From assembly GCA_002862085.1 (NCBI GenBank), contig PKCK01000118.1:1-32602 (forward strand): a stretch of DNA of 32,602 nucleotides, read 5' to 3'. The stretch comes from Planctomycetota bacterium (lineage in GTDB: Bacteria; Planctomycetota; UBA1135; GCA-002686595). Positions 1 through 8,999 of this stretch are shown here, piece after piece. Position 1 is the first letter of the stretch. Every line of letters starts with the position of its first letter. The position numbers and the translations under genes are program-made. The notes under the pieces are model-generated. The model made no database searches, was not told the DNA's origin, and saw only the letters and a program-made list of their open reading frames with translations.

Positions 1-2652
1 GTTCGACTTGATGAAGGCCAGGTTCCCCGATGTGTACAGAACGGGCAGGAGCTCCTTGCGGTACTCGAGCTCGACGCCCTGGTTGACCGCACCCTTGGCG
101 TTGTCCCAGGTGACGGACTGCTGAGCCGAGGCGATGACGATGGTCTCGACCGGGTCGGTGAACATCTTGGAGAACACGCTCGCCGAGAGGATCTCCTCCG
201 GACTCGGGAACCACTCGACCCGCAGATCGAGGTGGTCGATCTGGGCGCGCTGCAGGTTCGGGTTGCCGAAGGTCAGCCGCCCACCCGTCACGTCATTGAA
301 CGGCGCCTCGGAGAGCTCGCGGAAGTCCGGTCGGCTGACCGTGCGGGCGTAGCCCCCCCGGATGTTGACGGCCTCGAGCGGGCTCACCGTCACGGTGCCT
401 GCGGGGAGCAGATCGTTGGTCGCGAGGTTGGCCTTCGTCTTCGCTCCGTCCGGGTTGAAGAGCTCGAAGGTCGACACCTGCTGATCCGACGCCTCCATCC
501 GAGCGCCGCCCATCACCCTCAGCCAGGGCCGGAGCGGGATCTCGGCCATCGCGTAGCCCGCACGGATCTTCTGCGTCGCCGAGTAGTTGTCGGTGGGCTG
601 CGTGAACTCCTCGAACTGGAGGCTGCCCGGACCGATGTTCTCCGGAGTGAAGACCGACTCGGGGTCAGCGGACAGCACGTCCTGCTCGACACCCCGGTGG
701 AAGTACTTGAAGCGCCGGGTGTCGACCGCGCGCTCGCGGTCGAGCATCAGCCCACCGACCTTGAGGGAGGCCGTCTTGTCGGGGTCGAGGAAGACGGTGC
801 CGTCGACCGCCAGCTCGAGGGTGTCGTCGCCCAGCACCGAGAAGAAGCGCTGGTTGCCCTCGGGCCGGTCGGACAGGTACCACAGCTTGGCCGTCTCGCG
901 ATCCTGTCGGTACTCCCGACGGTCCGGCTCCAGGCGATTGGCCCCCGACGACATGGCGCGCCAGTCGAGCTGCAGCCTGCCGAGGTCGTGCTCGCCGCGG
1001 AGCTGGTGCACCCGGAGCTGCCGCTCGACCCACCGCAGGCGCGTGACGCGAATGATGTCGCCCACGTCGCGGTTGTAGCCCTCGTAGACCCGGGTCACGT
1101 CCTCGGTGCTGCGCAGGACCGTGCCCGTGTAGGTCAGGGCCTGCCCGGCGACCTCGGCCCCACCGGTGAGGAACAGACCGGCCTGGATGTCGTTGCTCGC
1201 CTGATCGAAGGTGTAGTCGTGGCTGCGCTCGAGATCTCCACCCTCGCCGACCAGGAAGTACTTTCGGTCGAAGTCTAGGTTCTGCCAAGAGTTTCCGAAC
1301 GTGGCGGCCGCGAGGGCGCCGACGCCGACCGGTCCGATCTCGCCACCATGACCGAGCGCCAGGTTGCCGCCGTAGTTGGGGGGCAGCTTGCGCGTGAGGG
1401 TGTTCCACCGGTTGGGCATCGCCTCGCCCAGCTCCTCCAGCTCGCTGCCGGTGTAGCCGCGGTCCGAGAACATGTCGGACTCTTCCAGCGGCGAGTTCGC
1501 GCTGGCGTTGGCGACCGACTTCGGCAGGTCACGCCACCCGCCGTCGATGCCCAGCCAGTCTGTCGGTCCCTGGGCATAGTCCAGGCCCTGACGGAAGGTC
1601 GTGCCGTGCAGGTAGCCCCCGGAGAGCCCCACCTCGGCCACGAGAGAGCGCGGCGGACGCTTCGTCCGGAGCTGGACCACGCCACCTCCGAACTCGGCAG
1701 GCTGGTCCGGAGACCAGCTCTTCTGGATGACCACCGACTCCAGGATCGAGGACGGAAACAGGTCCAGCGGCACGACCCGGCGCTCGGGCTCCGGAGAGGG
1801 CAGCGAGGAGCCGTTGAGGAGCGAGCTCGAGTACCGGTCGCCGAGGCCGCGCACGAAGACGTACTTGCCGCCCACGACGGTCAGGCCCGTGACCCGGGAC
1901 AGCGCCGAGGCCGCGTTGCTGTCCCCCGACCGCGACATCTCCTCGGCGCCGAGCACATCGGCGACGCTGGAAGACTCGCGGCGCTCGTCCAGCAGGGAGG
2001 CGGTGGAGCCCTCGATGTAGGGCGCCGTGACCACGAAGTCGTCCAGGGCGACCCCACGAGGCGACAGGGCGATGCCCAGCTCGAGCCCCGCCTCGCCCAC
2101 CTCGACATCCTGCATCGTCTGTGTCGAGAAGCCGTTCCGCAGGATGGTCACGGCGTGCACACCCACGGGCACCTGCAGGGCATAGACCCCGTCCTCGCCG
2201 GTCACCGCCTCGGCAGACGTGCCTCGGACGTACAGGCGGGCCCCCGCGATGGGCTTGCGCGTGTCGGCGGACGTGACCACCCCTCGCAGCTCGGCCACAG
2301 GCACGGACTCGTCGACCTCGACGCGCTGGCCCTCGCGCGGTGCCTCGACACGCGCACGGGGCGGACCACTCGTCGACACCGTGACCAGCAGCTCGGTCCA
2401 CTCGCCGTCGACCACTCGCACGTCGGACACCGTGCCCGCCTGGTGGCTGGGGGTGTCCACGCGGACAGTCCACGTGCCTGGCGCGACCTCGAGCGCGAAG
2501 TAGCCATCGCCGTCGGTGACGTCGGAGGCATCCCCCGCGGCGACGGTGACGCCGACGACCGGCCTGCCGGTCACCTCGTCGAAGAGGATGCCCTCGAGGT
2601 GGCTGTCCGCCGCCCAGGCCGAGCCGGTGAGCAGGGCGAGTGCCGCGAGCAC
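1..2652 (-). CDS. TonB-dependent outer-membrane receptor, C-terminus missing at window edge
   Basis: Gated outer-membrane channel that imports a ligand using energy from TonB. The frame is open from a GTG at 2652 to base 1, giving 884 codons with the end of the barrel missing. A signal peptide is visible (LLTGSAWA-AD, cleavage near residue 15). Two carboxypeptidase-regulatory-like beta-sandwich repeats follow, at about residues 19-92 and 120-197. A TonB-box-like DDFVVTA lies at about 205. The plug domain (about 225-330) has VADVLGAEEMSRSGDSNAASAL, FVRGLGDRYSSSLLNG and PAEFGGGVVQLR. Late in the barrel are family hallmarks GYARTVSRPDFRELSEAPF and FGNPNLQRAQIDHLDLRVEW. The GTG lies 1 nt after the stop of the TPR gene, so the gene closes the TonB operon and the receptor is probably powered by that system. 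There is no SusD partner in view. The ligand is unknown; glucan oligosaccharide is a guess from the locus further along. Confidence 0.93.
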   Translation of the reverse strand, partial: MLAALALLTGSAWAADSHLEGILFDEVTGRPVVGVTVAAGDASDVTDGDGYFALEVAPGTWTVRVDTPSHQAGTVSDVRVVDGEWTELLVTVSTSGPPRARVEAPREGQRVEVDESVPVAELRGVVTSADTRKPIAGARLYVRGTSAEAVTGEDGVYALQVPVGVHAVTILRNGFSTQTMQDVEVGEAGLELGIALSPRGVALDDFVVTAPYIEGSTASLLDERRESSSVADVLGAEEMSRSGDSNAASALSRVTGLTVVGGKYVFVRGLGDRYSSSLLNGSSLPSPEPERRVVPLDLFPSSILESVVIQKSWSPDQPAEFGGGVVQLRTKRPPRSLVAEVGLSGGYLHGTTFRQGLDYAQGPTDWLGIDGGWRDLPKSVANASANSPLEESDMFSDRGYTGSELEELGEAMPNRWNTLTRKLPPNYGGNLALGHGGEIGPVGVGALAAATFGNSWQNLDFDRKYFLVGEGGDLERSHDYTFDQASNDIQAGLFLTGGAEVAGQALTYTGTVLRSTEDVTRVYEGYNRDVGDIIRVTRLRWVERQLRVHQLRGEHDLGRLQLDWRAMSSGANRLEPDRREYRQDRETAKLWYLSDRPEGNQRFFSVLGDDTLELAVDGTVFLDPDKTASLKVGGLMLDRERAVDTRRFKYFHRGVEQDVLSADPESVFTPENIGPGSLQFEEFTQPTDNYSATQKIRAGYAMAEIPLRPWLRVMGGARMEASDQQVSTFELFNPDGAKTKANLATNDLLPAGTVTVSPLEAVNIRGGYARTVSRPDFRELSEAPFNDVTGGRLTFGNPNLQRAQIDHLDLRVEWFPSPEEILSASVFSKMFTDPVETIVIASAQQSVTWDNAKGAVNQGVELEYRKELLPVLYTSGNLAFIKSN

Positions 2653-2653
2653 G

Positions 2654-3787
2654 CTAGCCACAGTCGCCTCCGTCGCGGCAGCGCTCCATCGCCTCGCGAA
2701 GTGCGGTGGCCTGGCGGAAGAGGTCGGGGTCGGAGATGCCTCGCAGCAGCGTCTCGGTGCGCTCGTGGTCACCGGTGCGGAAGTGGGCGTAGGCCAAGGC
2801 GTAGGCGACCTGCTGATCGTCGACGAGCTCGAGACGACGGGCTCGCGGCTCGAGGGCAGCCGCCTCGGTGAAGCGCTGCAGCTCGAGGAGCAGGCCGAGG
2901 CGCTGCTTGAGCTTGGTCGGCGGGTCGATCACCAGCCCGTTGGCATACAGCGCCCGGTTCCAGGCACCCGCCCGGCGGAAGCACTCCGCGGCCTCGGAGG
3001 CGAAGACCGGATCGAGGATCGCGGCCTCCTGCAGCACCTCACCCGCGCAGCGGGGCAGGTCGGCATCGAGGCAGGCGCGTGCCAGGGCGACCTTGGCGTC
3101 GGTGCTGTCGGGGAAGCGGAGACGCGCCTCCTCGAGGACCCACCGGGCGCCCGTGATCGCGCCGGCACGACGCAGCGCGTCACCGAGAGTGACCCAGAGC
3201 GTGGCGTCGGCGCCGATGTTGTCGAAGACAACGGGGGCCTCGCGGGCCGCCGTGTGGTGCAGCCCCAGCTCGACCATGAGCAGGAGGAACTGCTGACCCA
3301 GTCCCGCGTGGTCGGGGAAGCGGCTGCGACCGGCATCGAGCGCCGCCCAGGCCTCGTCGGTGCGCGCGAGCGCCTGCGCGGCCTTGCCCCGGAGCAGGTA
3401 GGCCCCAGGGACCTCGTCAGCCGCCGGGCCAGCGGCGTCGAGGGCCGAGAGTGCGCCCTCCGGGTCGTCGCTCGACAGGCGCGCCTGTGCGAGGTGGAGG
3501 TTGAGGAGGGGGTCCGTCTCCGGGTCCTCGACAGCGATGGCCAGATCGAGGGCGGCTCCCGCCGGGTCGCCCGTGTTGAGGCGAACCATGCCGCGGAGGG
3601 TGTAGAAGCGCGACCGGTCGGGGTCGTCGTCCGCAGGACGCTCCACCTCGGTGAGGATCCCCGCAGCCCGATCGAACAGGCCATCTGCGACCAGGCGTGA
3701 CGCGATGGCGAGCGGGTCCACATCGTCGGACGAGGCCCCCCAGGCCGGCGCGGCGAGGAGCATCCATGCCAGGAGAATCGCCCGCAT
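2654..3787 (-). CDS. Periplasmic TPR-repeat protein of the TonB operon
   Basis: Predicted exported helical-repeat protein of 377 residues. The N-terminus MRAILLAWMLLAAPAWGA is a clear signal peptide. The rest is a series of about 34-residue helix pairs with TPR-type spacing, e.g. LVADGLFDRAAGIL, YTLRGMVRLNTGDPAGAALD and YALAYAHFRTGDHERTETLL. Its ATG overlaps the tonB stop by 1 nt and the receptor GTG follows its own stop by 1 nt, so it is translated with both. In Vibrio and Shewanella TonB2-type clusters a TPR protein sits at this place after tonB, where it is thought to support the energy-transducing complex. That role here is inferred from position. Four Cys occur in the C-terminal half, including C-R-D-G-G-D-C at the end, which could form periplasmic disulfides. 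Confidence 0.85.
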   Translation of the reverse strand: MRAILLAWMLLAAPAWGASSDDVDPLAIASRLVADGLFDRAAGILTEVERPADDDPDRSRFYTLRGMVRLNTGDPAGAALDLAIAVEDPETDPLLNLHLAQARLSSDDPEGALSALDAAGPAADEVPGAYLLRGKAAQALARTDEAWAALDAGRSRFPDHAGLGQQFLLLMVELGLHHTAAREAPVVFDNIGADATLWVTLGDALRRAGAITGARWVLEEARLRFPDSTDAKVALARACLDADLPRCAGEVLQEAAILDPVFASEAAECFRRAGAWNRALYANGLVIDPPTKLKQRLGLLLELQRFTEAAALEPRARRLELVDDQQVAYALAYAHFRTGDHERTETLLRGISDPDLFRQATALREAMERCRDGGDCG

Positions 3788-4416
3788 CAGCGCTCCAGAT
3801 CGAAGCGGAGGGTCTGCTCGACCCGAACGGCCACCGGCGCACCCTGGTACTGCGCAGGCTGGAACTTCCAGCCCTCGACGCTCTTCAGTGCCGCATCGTC
3901 GAACACGCCCGGCGGCTCGCTCGACAGCACCCGCACGTCCCGGACCTCACCGGTGTTCGTCACGAGGATGGACAGCGTCACAGCCCCCGTGATGCCCTTC
4001 GCTCGCGCCGAGGGCGGGTAGGGCGCGGCCTGCCTCCGCACGGGCACCGGCGCATCGTCGACGCTGTCCACCGTCATCACCACGTCCTGCGCCCCGCCGA
4101 CGATCGCCCCCGCGGTCTCGCCGAGGTCTACGGCCGCCGAGCCAAAGAGGCCCAGGTCCAGCCCCGAGAGGCCAGCCGCGAGCACCGGCGTGGGAGGCGG
4201 CGGCTTGTTGGAGGGCTTGGGCTTGGGCTTGGGCTTCACCTTCCGCTTGGGCGGCGGAGGCTTGGGCGGCGGTGCGACGTCGAACTGTGCAGCCGCGCGC
4301 TCGGGCGGCTTCTTCGGGGCTCGATCCAGCGAGTTCATGGCGATCATCAGCCCGAACACGCCGAGCGTGCCGAGGGCGGACGAGCCAATCCCCACGAGTG
4401 ACCGGAGCGTGTCCAC
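3787..4416 (-). CDS. tonB: TonB energy-transducer protein
   Basis: Couples the inner-membrane proton motive force to outer-membrane receptors. It has 209 residues: a single membrane anchor at about 10-29, a Pro/Lys-rich periplasm-spanning stretch at about 33-77 (runs of KPKPKPKP and PPPPTP), a linker, and a C-terminal TonB domain at about 130-209. That domain begins APYPPSARAKGITGAVTLSI and contains VLSSEPPGVFDDAALKSVEGW and FQPAQYQG, the usual family signature. The stop of exbD is 1 nt before the ATG and the TPR gene overlaps the stop by 1 nt. Placement after two ExbB-like genes and exbD matches TonB2-type clusters. AgmX/TonB-like proteins of gliding myxobacteria are an alternative name for the same fold, but the neighbouring receptor favours nutrient uptake. 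Confidence 0.92.
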   Translation of the reverse strand: MDTLRSLVGIGSSALGTLGVFGLMIAMNSLDRAPKKPPERAAAQFDVAPPPKPPPPKRKVKPKPKPKPSNKPPPPTPVLAAGLSGLDLGLFGSAAVDLGETAGAIVGGAQDVVMTVDSVDDAPVPVRRQAAPYPPSARAKGITGAVTLSILVTNTGEVRDVRVLSSEPPGVFDDAALKSVEGWKFQPAQYQGAPVAVRVEQTLRFDLER

Positions 4417-4417
4417 G

Positions 4418-4828
4418 TCAGGCGCCCTCGGCGTCGGTGATCACGCCGACATCGTCCGCACCGGCGAGCCGACACTGGTCGACCACCTCGATCAGCGACT
4501 CGGCGACCACCCGCCGGTCCGCGACGATCAGGACGGTGCCGTCTTGGGCATCCCGGAGGTGGTCACGAACCCGCGACTGCACCATCCACGGCTTGATGGG
4601 AGCGTCGTCGATGAACACCGCCCCGGTGCGGTCGAGCACCACCCGGAGGGCCTTGGTGTTCGCCTTGGTGCCGCTGGAGGCGCTGGGGCGCTCGAGATCG
4701 AGCTGGGTGTCCTTGATGAAGGTCGTCGACACCATGAAGAAGATCAGCAGGATGAAGACGACATCGATCAGCGGCGAGATGTCCAGGTCGGACGGCCCCT
4801 GCTTGTCGCGCTTGAGCAGACGTCCCAT
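4418..4828 (-). CDS. exbD: ExbD/TolR-family biopolymer transport protein
   Basis: Inner-membrane partner of ExbB in the proton channel that energises TonB. It has 136 residues. The short cytoplasmic N-terminus contains the hallmark DLDISPLIDVVFILLIFFMV, in which the first Asp of the membrane segment is the proton-carrying residue of the family (the D of PLIDVVF). After the single helix (about 20-36) comes a periplasmic domain with FIDDAPIKPW and VLIVADRRV, typical of ExbD. The start is ATG, 1 nt after the exbB stop, and the tonB start follows 1 nt after its own stop. The length is normal for ExbD. Confidence 0.95.
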   Translation of the reverse strand: MGRLLKRDKQGPSDLDISPLIDVVFILLIFFMVSTTFIKDTQLDLERPSASSGTKANTKALRVVLDRTGAVFIDDAPIKPWMVQSRVRDHLRDAQDGTVLIVADRRVVAESLIEVVDQCRLAGADDVGVITDAEGA

Positions 4829-4829
4829 G

Positions 4830-5405
4830 TCAGATCTCCTGAGCCGTCTGGAGGCTCAAGCCCGCCAGGCGCGTGAGCTCGTCATCGAGTGACTGCTGCC
4901 GACCGTCGAGCAGGCGCCCCGCGAGGAGCGCCGGGATGGCGACGGCCAGCCCCATCTGGGTCGACACCAAGGCCTCGGAGATGCCCCCTGCGACGCCGCC
5001 CGTGGAGCGGTGCAGCGAGAGCGTCGTCAGGGCATCGAAGGTCTCGATCATCCCGGTCACGGTGCCCAGCAGGCCGATCAGCGGTGCGATGCTGGCGATG
5101 GTGACGATCAGGATCCGGTGGCGCTCACAGGACTCCCGCGTGGGCTCGAGCGCCTCCTCGATGCGCCCTGGTGTGCGCTCGCCGACCGGCACCGTCAGGA
5201 CCGCCGCCAGTGCTCCACCGACCACGCCTCCACCCGTGCGCCCCTCGGCCACCAGGCGATCGAGCGGCCCGGTGACCCCGCGACGCAGCGTCCAGGCGCG
5301 CTCACCGATGGCAAACCAGAGCACGATCGTTGCCGCGACCAGCCAGGGCATGACGAAGCCGCCCGCCTGCCAGGTCTCGACGATGGCATCCCAGAGGAAG
5401 CTCAC
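4830..5405 (-). CDS. exbB: ExbB/TolQ/MotA-family proton channel protein
   Basis: Inner-membrane proton-channel subunit of the TonB motor. It has 191 residues, with a first membrane segment at about 18-36 (FVMPWLVAATIVLWFAIGER) and the family core IASIAPLIGLLGTVTGMIETF followed by GGISEALVSTQMGLAVAIPALL. These are the two helices that line the ExbB pore. It overlaps the upstream TtpC-like gene by 4 nt (ATGA), a sign of translational coupling. It is the short ExbB of the pair in this operon; the longer one precedes it, as in TonB2 systems. Confidence 0.94.
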   Translation of the reverse strand: MSFLWDAIVETWQAGGFVMPWLVAATIVLWFAIGERAWTLRRGVTGPLDRLVAEGRTGGGVVGGALAAVLTVPVGERTPGRIEEALEPTRESCERHRILIVTIASIAPLIGLLGTVTGMIETFDALTTLSLHRSTGGVAGGISEALVSTQMGLAVAIPALLAGRLLDGRQQSLDDELTRLAGLSLQTAQEI

Positions 5406-6724
5406 TTTGCGACCTCATCGAGCTGGATGGGTGCCTCGGGAGGCGCGGCCATCCGGTTGAGGACGGTCAGTGCCGCCAGCTCCAGCCTACCGAGCACACC
5501 ACCCGCCATCCGGTCGAGCAGGTTGCCGAGCAGCAGCATGGGGATGGCGACGATCAAGCCGAGCTGGGTGGTGACCAGGGCCTCGGAGATGCCACCGGAG
5601 AGCATCCGGGGGTCGCCGGTGCCGAACTCGGTGATGATGTCGAAGGTCCCGATCATGCCGGTGACGGTGCCGAGCAGGCCAAGCAGCGGGGCGACCGCCG
5701 CGATGACCAGGATGGCTCGGCCAAAGCGCTCGATGGACGGCGTCTCGGCCAGGATCGCCTCGGAGGCCACGTCGTCGAGGCCCTCCTGCTGTGCGGTCGC
5801 TGCGCCCAGCATGGCGCGGATCACCCGGGCCGTGGCGTTCTGACCGCGGGCCACCAGCTCGAGGGCGCCGTCAAAGTCATGGGACTCCAGCTTGCCAGCG
5901 ACCGCCCCCGGGAGGCTGCCTCCGGCCTGCGCGACCATCAGGCCGAGGAAGCGCAGGAAGGCGAGCAACAGACCCGAGAAGCCGAGGCCGATGATCACGA
6001 GACCGACGACACCGCCGGCCTCGATCCAGCTGGACCAGGTCTTCTCGGCCGCTTCCTCGACGCGGCGACTGGTACCCTCGTGCAGGAACAGCGCGAGGGT
6101 GTCGGGGCGCGTACCGGCCGCCAGGTCACGGGCCGAGCCCTCGGGGCCGGCGCGCAGCTGCATGCGGCCGTCGCCGACGGGCACCAGCGTACCCGCACCC
6201 TCGCTCGCCACGCCGAAGGTCGAGATGTTCCCGAGGCGGACGACCTCGCCCTCCATCCGGGTGCCATCCGCGAGGAAGAACGCACCCGCGTCCTTCCGCA
6301 CCTCGCCGCCCTCGCGAATCAGGCCGGACATCGACGTCATGGCGACAGACAGAGCCTCCGCCCGTGCCGCGTCGTCCTCACCCTCCGGAAGCGCGACACC
6401 GGTCAGGGTGACGTTGGCCTGGTACAGCGTCGAGTCGAGCAGGTCGTCGAGCTCGAAGCGCGTGGCCTGCTCACGCTCGGCGTCGAGCAGCTGCTCCTCG
6501 AGACGCGCGCGCTCACCGCGCACCGCCATCAGGCGAGCCTGCATGCGACCGATGTCGCCCTCGGCCTCGTCCGTGCGCTGTCCCGCCTCGGCGCGGATCT
6601 CCAGCAGGCGCTCCTCGAGCGCCACCTTCTCCGCACGGAGGTAGGCGAACTCACGCTGGGTCGCTTCTTCGAGGTCGAGGGCATGGGCGGGGCTCAAGAG
6701 CGCCCAGAGCAGGACGGACATCAC
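5402..6724 (-). CDS. TtpC-like extended ExbB (MotA/TolQ/ExbB domain with periplasmic coiled coil)
   Basis: ExbB-like membrane protein of 440 residues with a large N-terminal exported part. A signal sequence (LLWALLSPAHA) leads into a Glu/Arg-rich coiled coil at about 17-90 and a beta-rich section at about 150-215. A membrane helix follows at about 238-262, and then the ExbB core IAAVAPLLGLLGTVTGMIGTF with SGGISEALVTTQLGLIVAIP. This build is that of TtpC, the extra component needed by Vibrio TonB2 systems to contact the receptor side. It overlaps the DUF3450 gene and exbB by 4 nt each. The family assignment is firm; the TtpC role is inferred from architecture and gene order. Confidence 0.9.
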   Translation of the reverse strand: MMSVLLWALLSPAHALDLEEATQREFAYLRAEKVALEERLLEIRAEAGQRTDEAEGDIGRMQARLMAVRGERARLEEQLLDAEREQATRFELDDLLDSTLYQANVTLTGVALPEGEDDAARAEALSVAMTSMSGLIREGGEVRKDAGAFFLADGTRMEGEVVRLGNISTFGVASEGAGTLVPVGDGRMQLRAGPEGSARDLAAGTRPDTLALFLHEGTSRRVEEAAEKTWSSWIEAGGVVGLVIIGLGFSGLLLAFLRFLGLMVAQAGGSLPGAVAGKLESHDFDGALELVARGQNATARVIRAMLGAATAQQEGLDDVASEAILAETPSIERFGRAILVIAAVAPLLGLLGTVTGMIGTFDIITEFGTGDPRMLSGGISEALVTTQLGLIVAIPMLLLGNLLDRMAGGVLGRLELAALTVLNRMAAPPEAPIQLDEVAK

Positions 6725-7440
6725 CCCTCCAGAGGATTCGGAAGCTCGAAGAAGCCGACGCGGATCTGCTTCGAGACTGCGTCGAAGAGAGCCCCAATCT
6801 GCTGACTCTCGGTTCGGCCGGAGACCAGGGTGGTCGTCCAGCCCTCGCCTGCCCGCGACGCGTAGCCGTAGCGGCCGTCGGGGGTGCGGACGTACAGGGC
6901 GACCATCCCGAGCCGCACCACGTCGGCCAGGACCTCGGCCCCTCCGACGTCGATGGTCTGGCGGTCCAGCGCGTTCTCACGGGTGAGGCGGAGCTCGTCC
7001 TCGGCCAGCTGCCAGGTGCGGCTCGCCGCGCGCGCAGGCGCCAGCGTGCCCGCACGGAGCGGGTCCCGGATGTCGGCGACGGCCTGGAGCCGCTCGTCGA
7101 GTCGGTACGGGAGGCCGCGTCGGATCTCCTCCTCGAGGAGCGCGAGCCCCGCGAGGACGGCCTCGGGGACCGGGTCCTCAGTGTCGCCCGCGTCCGCAGC
7201 CTCGGCGAAGGCCGCGAGCTCGTCACGGAGCGTCCGCGCGGCGAGATCCTCCGCGCGGGTCTGGACCTCGAGGTCGGTGCGGACCGCCTCCAGGGAGCGA
7301 AGGCGGCTGCGGAGCGCCTCCTCCTCCATGGTCAGATCATGAGACAGCGCCTCGATCTCGGTGCGCAGACGGGCGAGCTCTTCGACCGCACTGTCCGCAC
7401 CGAAGGCGAGACCCGACACGAGGAGGAGGGGCAGCATCAT
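6721..7440 (-). CDS. DUF3450-family periplasmic coiled-coil protein
   Basis: Predicted exported protein of 239 residues. A short signal peptide (LLLVSGLAFGA) is followed by a coiled coil at about 18-75 with regular Leu/Ala heptads (LARLRTEIEALSHDLTMEEE). A conserved-looking C-terminal half contains LPYRLDERLQAVADIRDP, TIDVGGAEVLADVVRLGMV and YVRTPDGRYGYASR. This matches the DUF3450 family that regularly precedes TtpC/ExbB genes in TonB2-type clusters. Its biochemical role is not known to me. It overlaps the next gene by 4 nt and its start overlaps the stop of the lipoprotein gene by 1 nt, so it belongs to the same transcript. Confidence 0.85.
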   Translation of the reverse strand: MMLPLLLVSGLAFGADSAVEELARLRTEIEALSHDLTMEEEALRSRLRSLEAVRTDLEVQTRAEDLAARTLRDELAAFAEAADAGDTEDPVPEAVLAGLALLEEEIRRGLPYRLDERLQAVADIRDPLRAGTLAPARAASRTWQLAEDELRLTRENALDRQTIDVGGAEVLADVVRLGMVALYVRTPDGRYGYASRAGEGWTTTLVSGRTESQQIGALFDAVSKQIRVGFFELPNPLEG

Positions 7441-8765
7441 CAGTTGGCCGGGTAGGAGGTCCAGCCAGCGGTCCAGTCGTCGGAGCCGATGGCGCCGATG
7501 AAGGACACGCTGTCGAAGAAGGCATCGGCCGGAGCCGCGCCACCCCCGATCTCCGAGACAGGCGCGTAGCTCGGCGCCGTCTGGTTGTACGGATCGGCGA
7601 GGTCGGCGGTGCCGGTGCTGTTTCCAGTCTGCCCGAGGAACCAGCCGTCGATGCTCTTGGCGTCGTCATCATCGACCTTGAACGGGCTGCTGCAGTCGAG
7701 CAGCGTGTTGGTGATCACCAGATCACCGCTGTCCGTGTTCGCGAAGGTCGCGTCGTTGTCGATGTCGAGGCAGGCGTCGTTGAAGCCCTTGACGACGATG
7801 TTGGAGAAGTCGCCGCCGGTGCCCTCGCGAATCAGCATGCCGATGTCGCTCGCGTCGCTGTCCGGCGAGCCGATGATGGTCACGTTCGAGATGGTCGGCA
7901 TCGACATCGGGGTCGCGACGTTGTTCTCGCCGTTGTTGTCACCCTCGAAGCCGTTGTCGCCCGCATCCGCGTGCTGCTGAAGCACCACGAACTGGGCGTT
8001 GCCCTGCCAGCCGTCCGTCCAGTCGAGCATGTCGTCGCCGACACCCGTGACGACCGCGTGCTTCATGTTCGCCGTGCCACCGAAGAACTCGATGCCGTCG
8101 TCGGCGTTCATGTGGACCTGGATGTAGTCGATGGTCGTGCCCGAGCCGACGCCCTGGAAGGCGATGCCGTTGAGCTCGTTGTCCGGGGACAGGAGCGTGC
8201 CGGCGAACTCGACGCGGACATAGTTGAGCGTGCCGCTGTTGTCGGCCGGGTCATTGCCACCGTAGAAACCGGTTCCACCCTCGCCGAAGGCCTCGCAGAC
8301 ATCGCCCTCGAAGTCGTCGCCGCAGGAGTTGACCGGGGCGTTGCCGTTGATGATCAGGCCACCCCAGTCGCCGCGGGCGCGAGTGCCCTCCTCCTTCGAC
8401 GAGGTCATCACGATCGGGGCGTCGGCGGTGCCAAGGGCCTCGATGCGGGAGTTCCGACGCACAGCCAGGAAGCCATCCGTGGAGGACTCGCCGTAGATGG
8501 TGACACCAGGGTCGATGGTAAGGACCGTGGTGCCCTCGTCGTCACCGATGAACACGCCGCCACGCAGGAGGTAGGCGTTGTCAGCAGTCATTGTAAAGTC
8601 ATCAACGATGGTGCCGGAGAGAACACAGATGTTGTCCTCACACTCGACACCACCCGCGGGGCTTGTACCTGCAGTACCCGTGTCACCTGCCGCGGTGTCG
8701 TCCTTGGTTCCACCGCCACACGCGACCAGTGCGAGCGTCATGACCGTCTTCATCACAGAGTTCAT
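7440..8765 (-). CDS. Lipoprotein with a right-handed beta-helix-like repeat, first gene of the TonB operon
   Basis: Predicted lipid-anchored protein of 441 residues. The ATG at 8765 is chosen over a longer frame (to 8816) because GGAGAG lies 5 nt upstream and the protein then begins with a proper lipoprotein signal ([12 protein letters not shown], lipidated Cys at 16). After a Gly/Thr/Asp spacer come many short beta repeats rich in Gly, Asp and Asn, such as [58 protein letters not shown] and [18 protein letters not shown]. This suggests a parallel beta-helix of the pectin-lyase-like kind. The [13 protein letters not shown] signature is shared, to my knowledge, with uncharacterised surface proteins of marine bacteria often found beside TonB receptors. 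No catalytic motif is clear, so I do not claim an enzyme. Confidence 0.85.
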   Translation of the reverse strand: MNSVMKTVMTLALVACGGGTKDDTAAGDTGTAGTSPAGGVECEDNICVLSGTIVDDFTMTADNAYLLRGGVFIGDDEGTTVLTIDPGVTIYGESSTDGFLAVRRNSRIEALGTADAPIVMTSSKEEGTRARGDWGGLIINGNAPVNSCGDDFEGDVCEAFGEGGTGFYGGNDPADNSGTLNYVRVEFAGTLLSPDNELNGIAFQGVGSGTTIDYIQVHMNADDGIEFFGGTANMKHAVVTGVGDDMLDWTDGWQGNAQFVVLQQHADAGDNGFEGDNNGENNVATPMSMPTISNVTIIGSPDSDASDIGMLIREGTGGDFSNIVVKGFNDACLDIDNDATFANTDSGDLVITNTLLDCSSPFKVDDDDAKSIDGWFLGQTGNSTGTADLADPYNQTAPSYAPVSEIGGGAAPADAFFDSVSFIGAIGSDDWTAGWTSYPAN

Positions 8766-8854
8766 TGCTTCTCTCCACTTGAAAGAGGAGCCCCATTTAC
8801 GAAGCCAACGTGACACCCACGGGGCAGAGTTGGAAGACCCTGTGACGGCGAAGA

Positions 8855-8900
8855 CACAAAGAATAGATGTGTTATCAGCTGATTAATCTTAAAACAAAGG
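8855..8900. promoter_or_regulatory. AT-rich spacer between divergent genes, likely promoter zone
   Basis: This segment is strikingly AT-rich against its GC-rich surroundings and lies between the TonB operon (leftward) and the rhomboid gene (rightward). It contains a perfect 10-bp palindrome, ATCAGCTGAT, at 8874-8883. Leftward hexamers can be proposed (TTGTTT, 17 nt, TAACAC) but match the consensus poorly. I infer that promoters for one or both directions lie here; no exact start can be given. Confidence 0.35.
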
Positions 8901-8999
8901 ACCAGAAGGCCGTGTTTTGGTGGCGCCTGTGAAACGCTCCGGAGTCCTCGTCGCCACCGCCGTCACCCAGCCGTGAACTCTCGATGCGGGTCCGGCACG

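Noticed and set aside
232..1278. Long plus-strand open frame (348 codons) opposite the TonB receptor
   Set aside because: It is antisense to a frame with clear receptor motifs, and its Arg/Val/Glu-rich translation has no recognisable domain. GC-rich codon bias commonly opens such shadow frames.
1..2652. SusC-type receptor of the glucan locus
   Set aside because: There is no SusD gene nearby, the receptor belongs to a separate operon with its own TonB motor, and the barrel signatures (TVSRPDFREL) fit the general TonB-receptor group. A link to glucan uptake is possible but not shown.
8874..8883. 10-bp palindrome ATCAGCTGAT as an operator
   Set aside because: A single short palindrome with no second copy found in the window; kept only as part of the AT-rich promoter zone.
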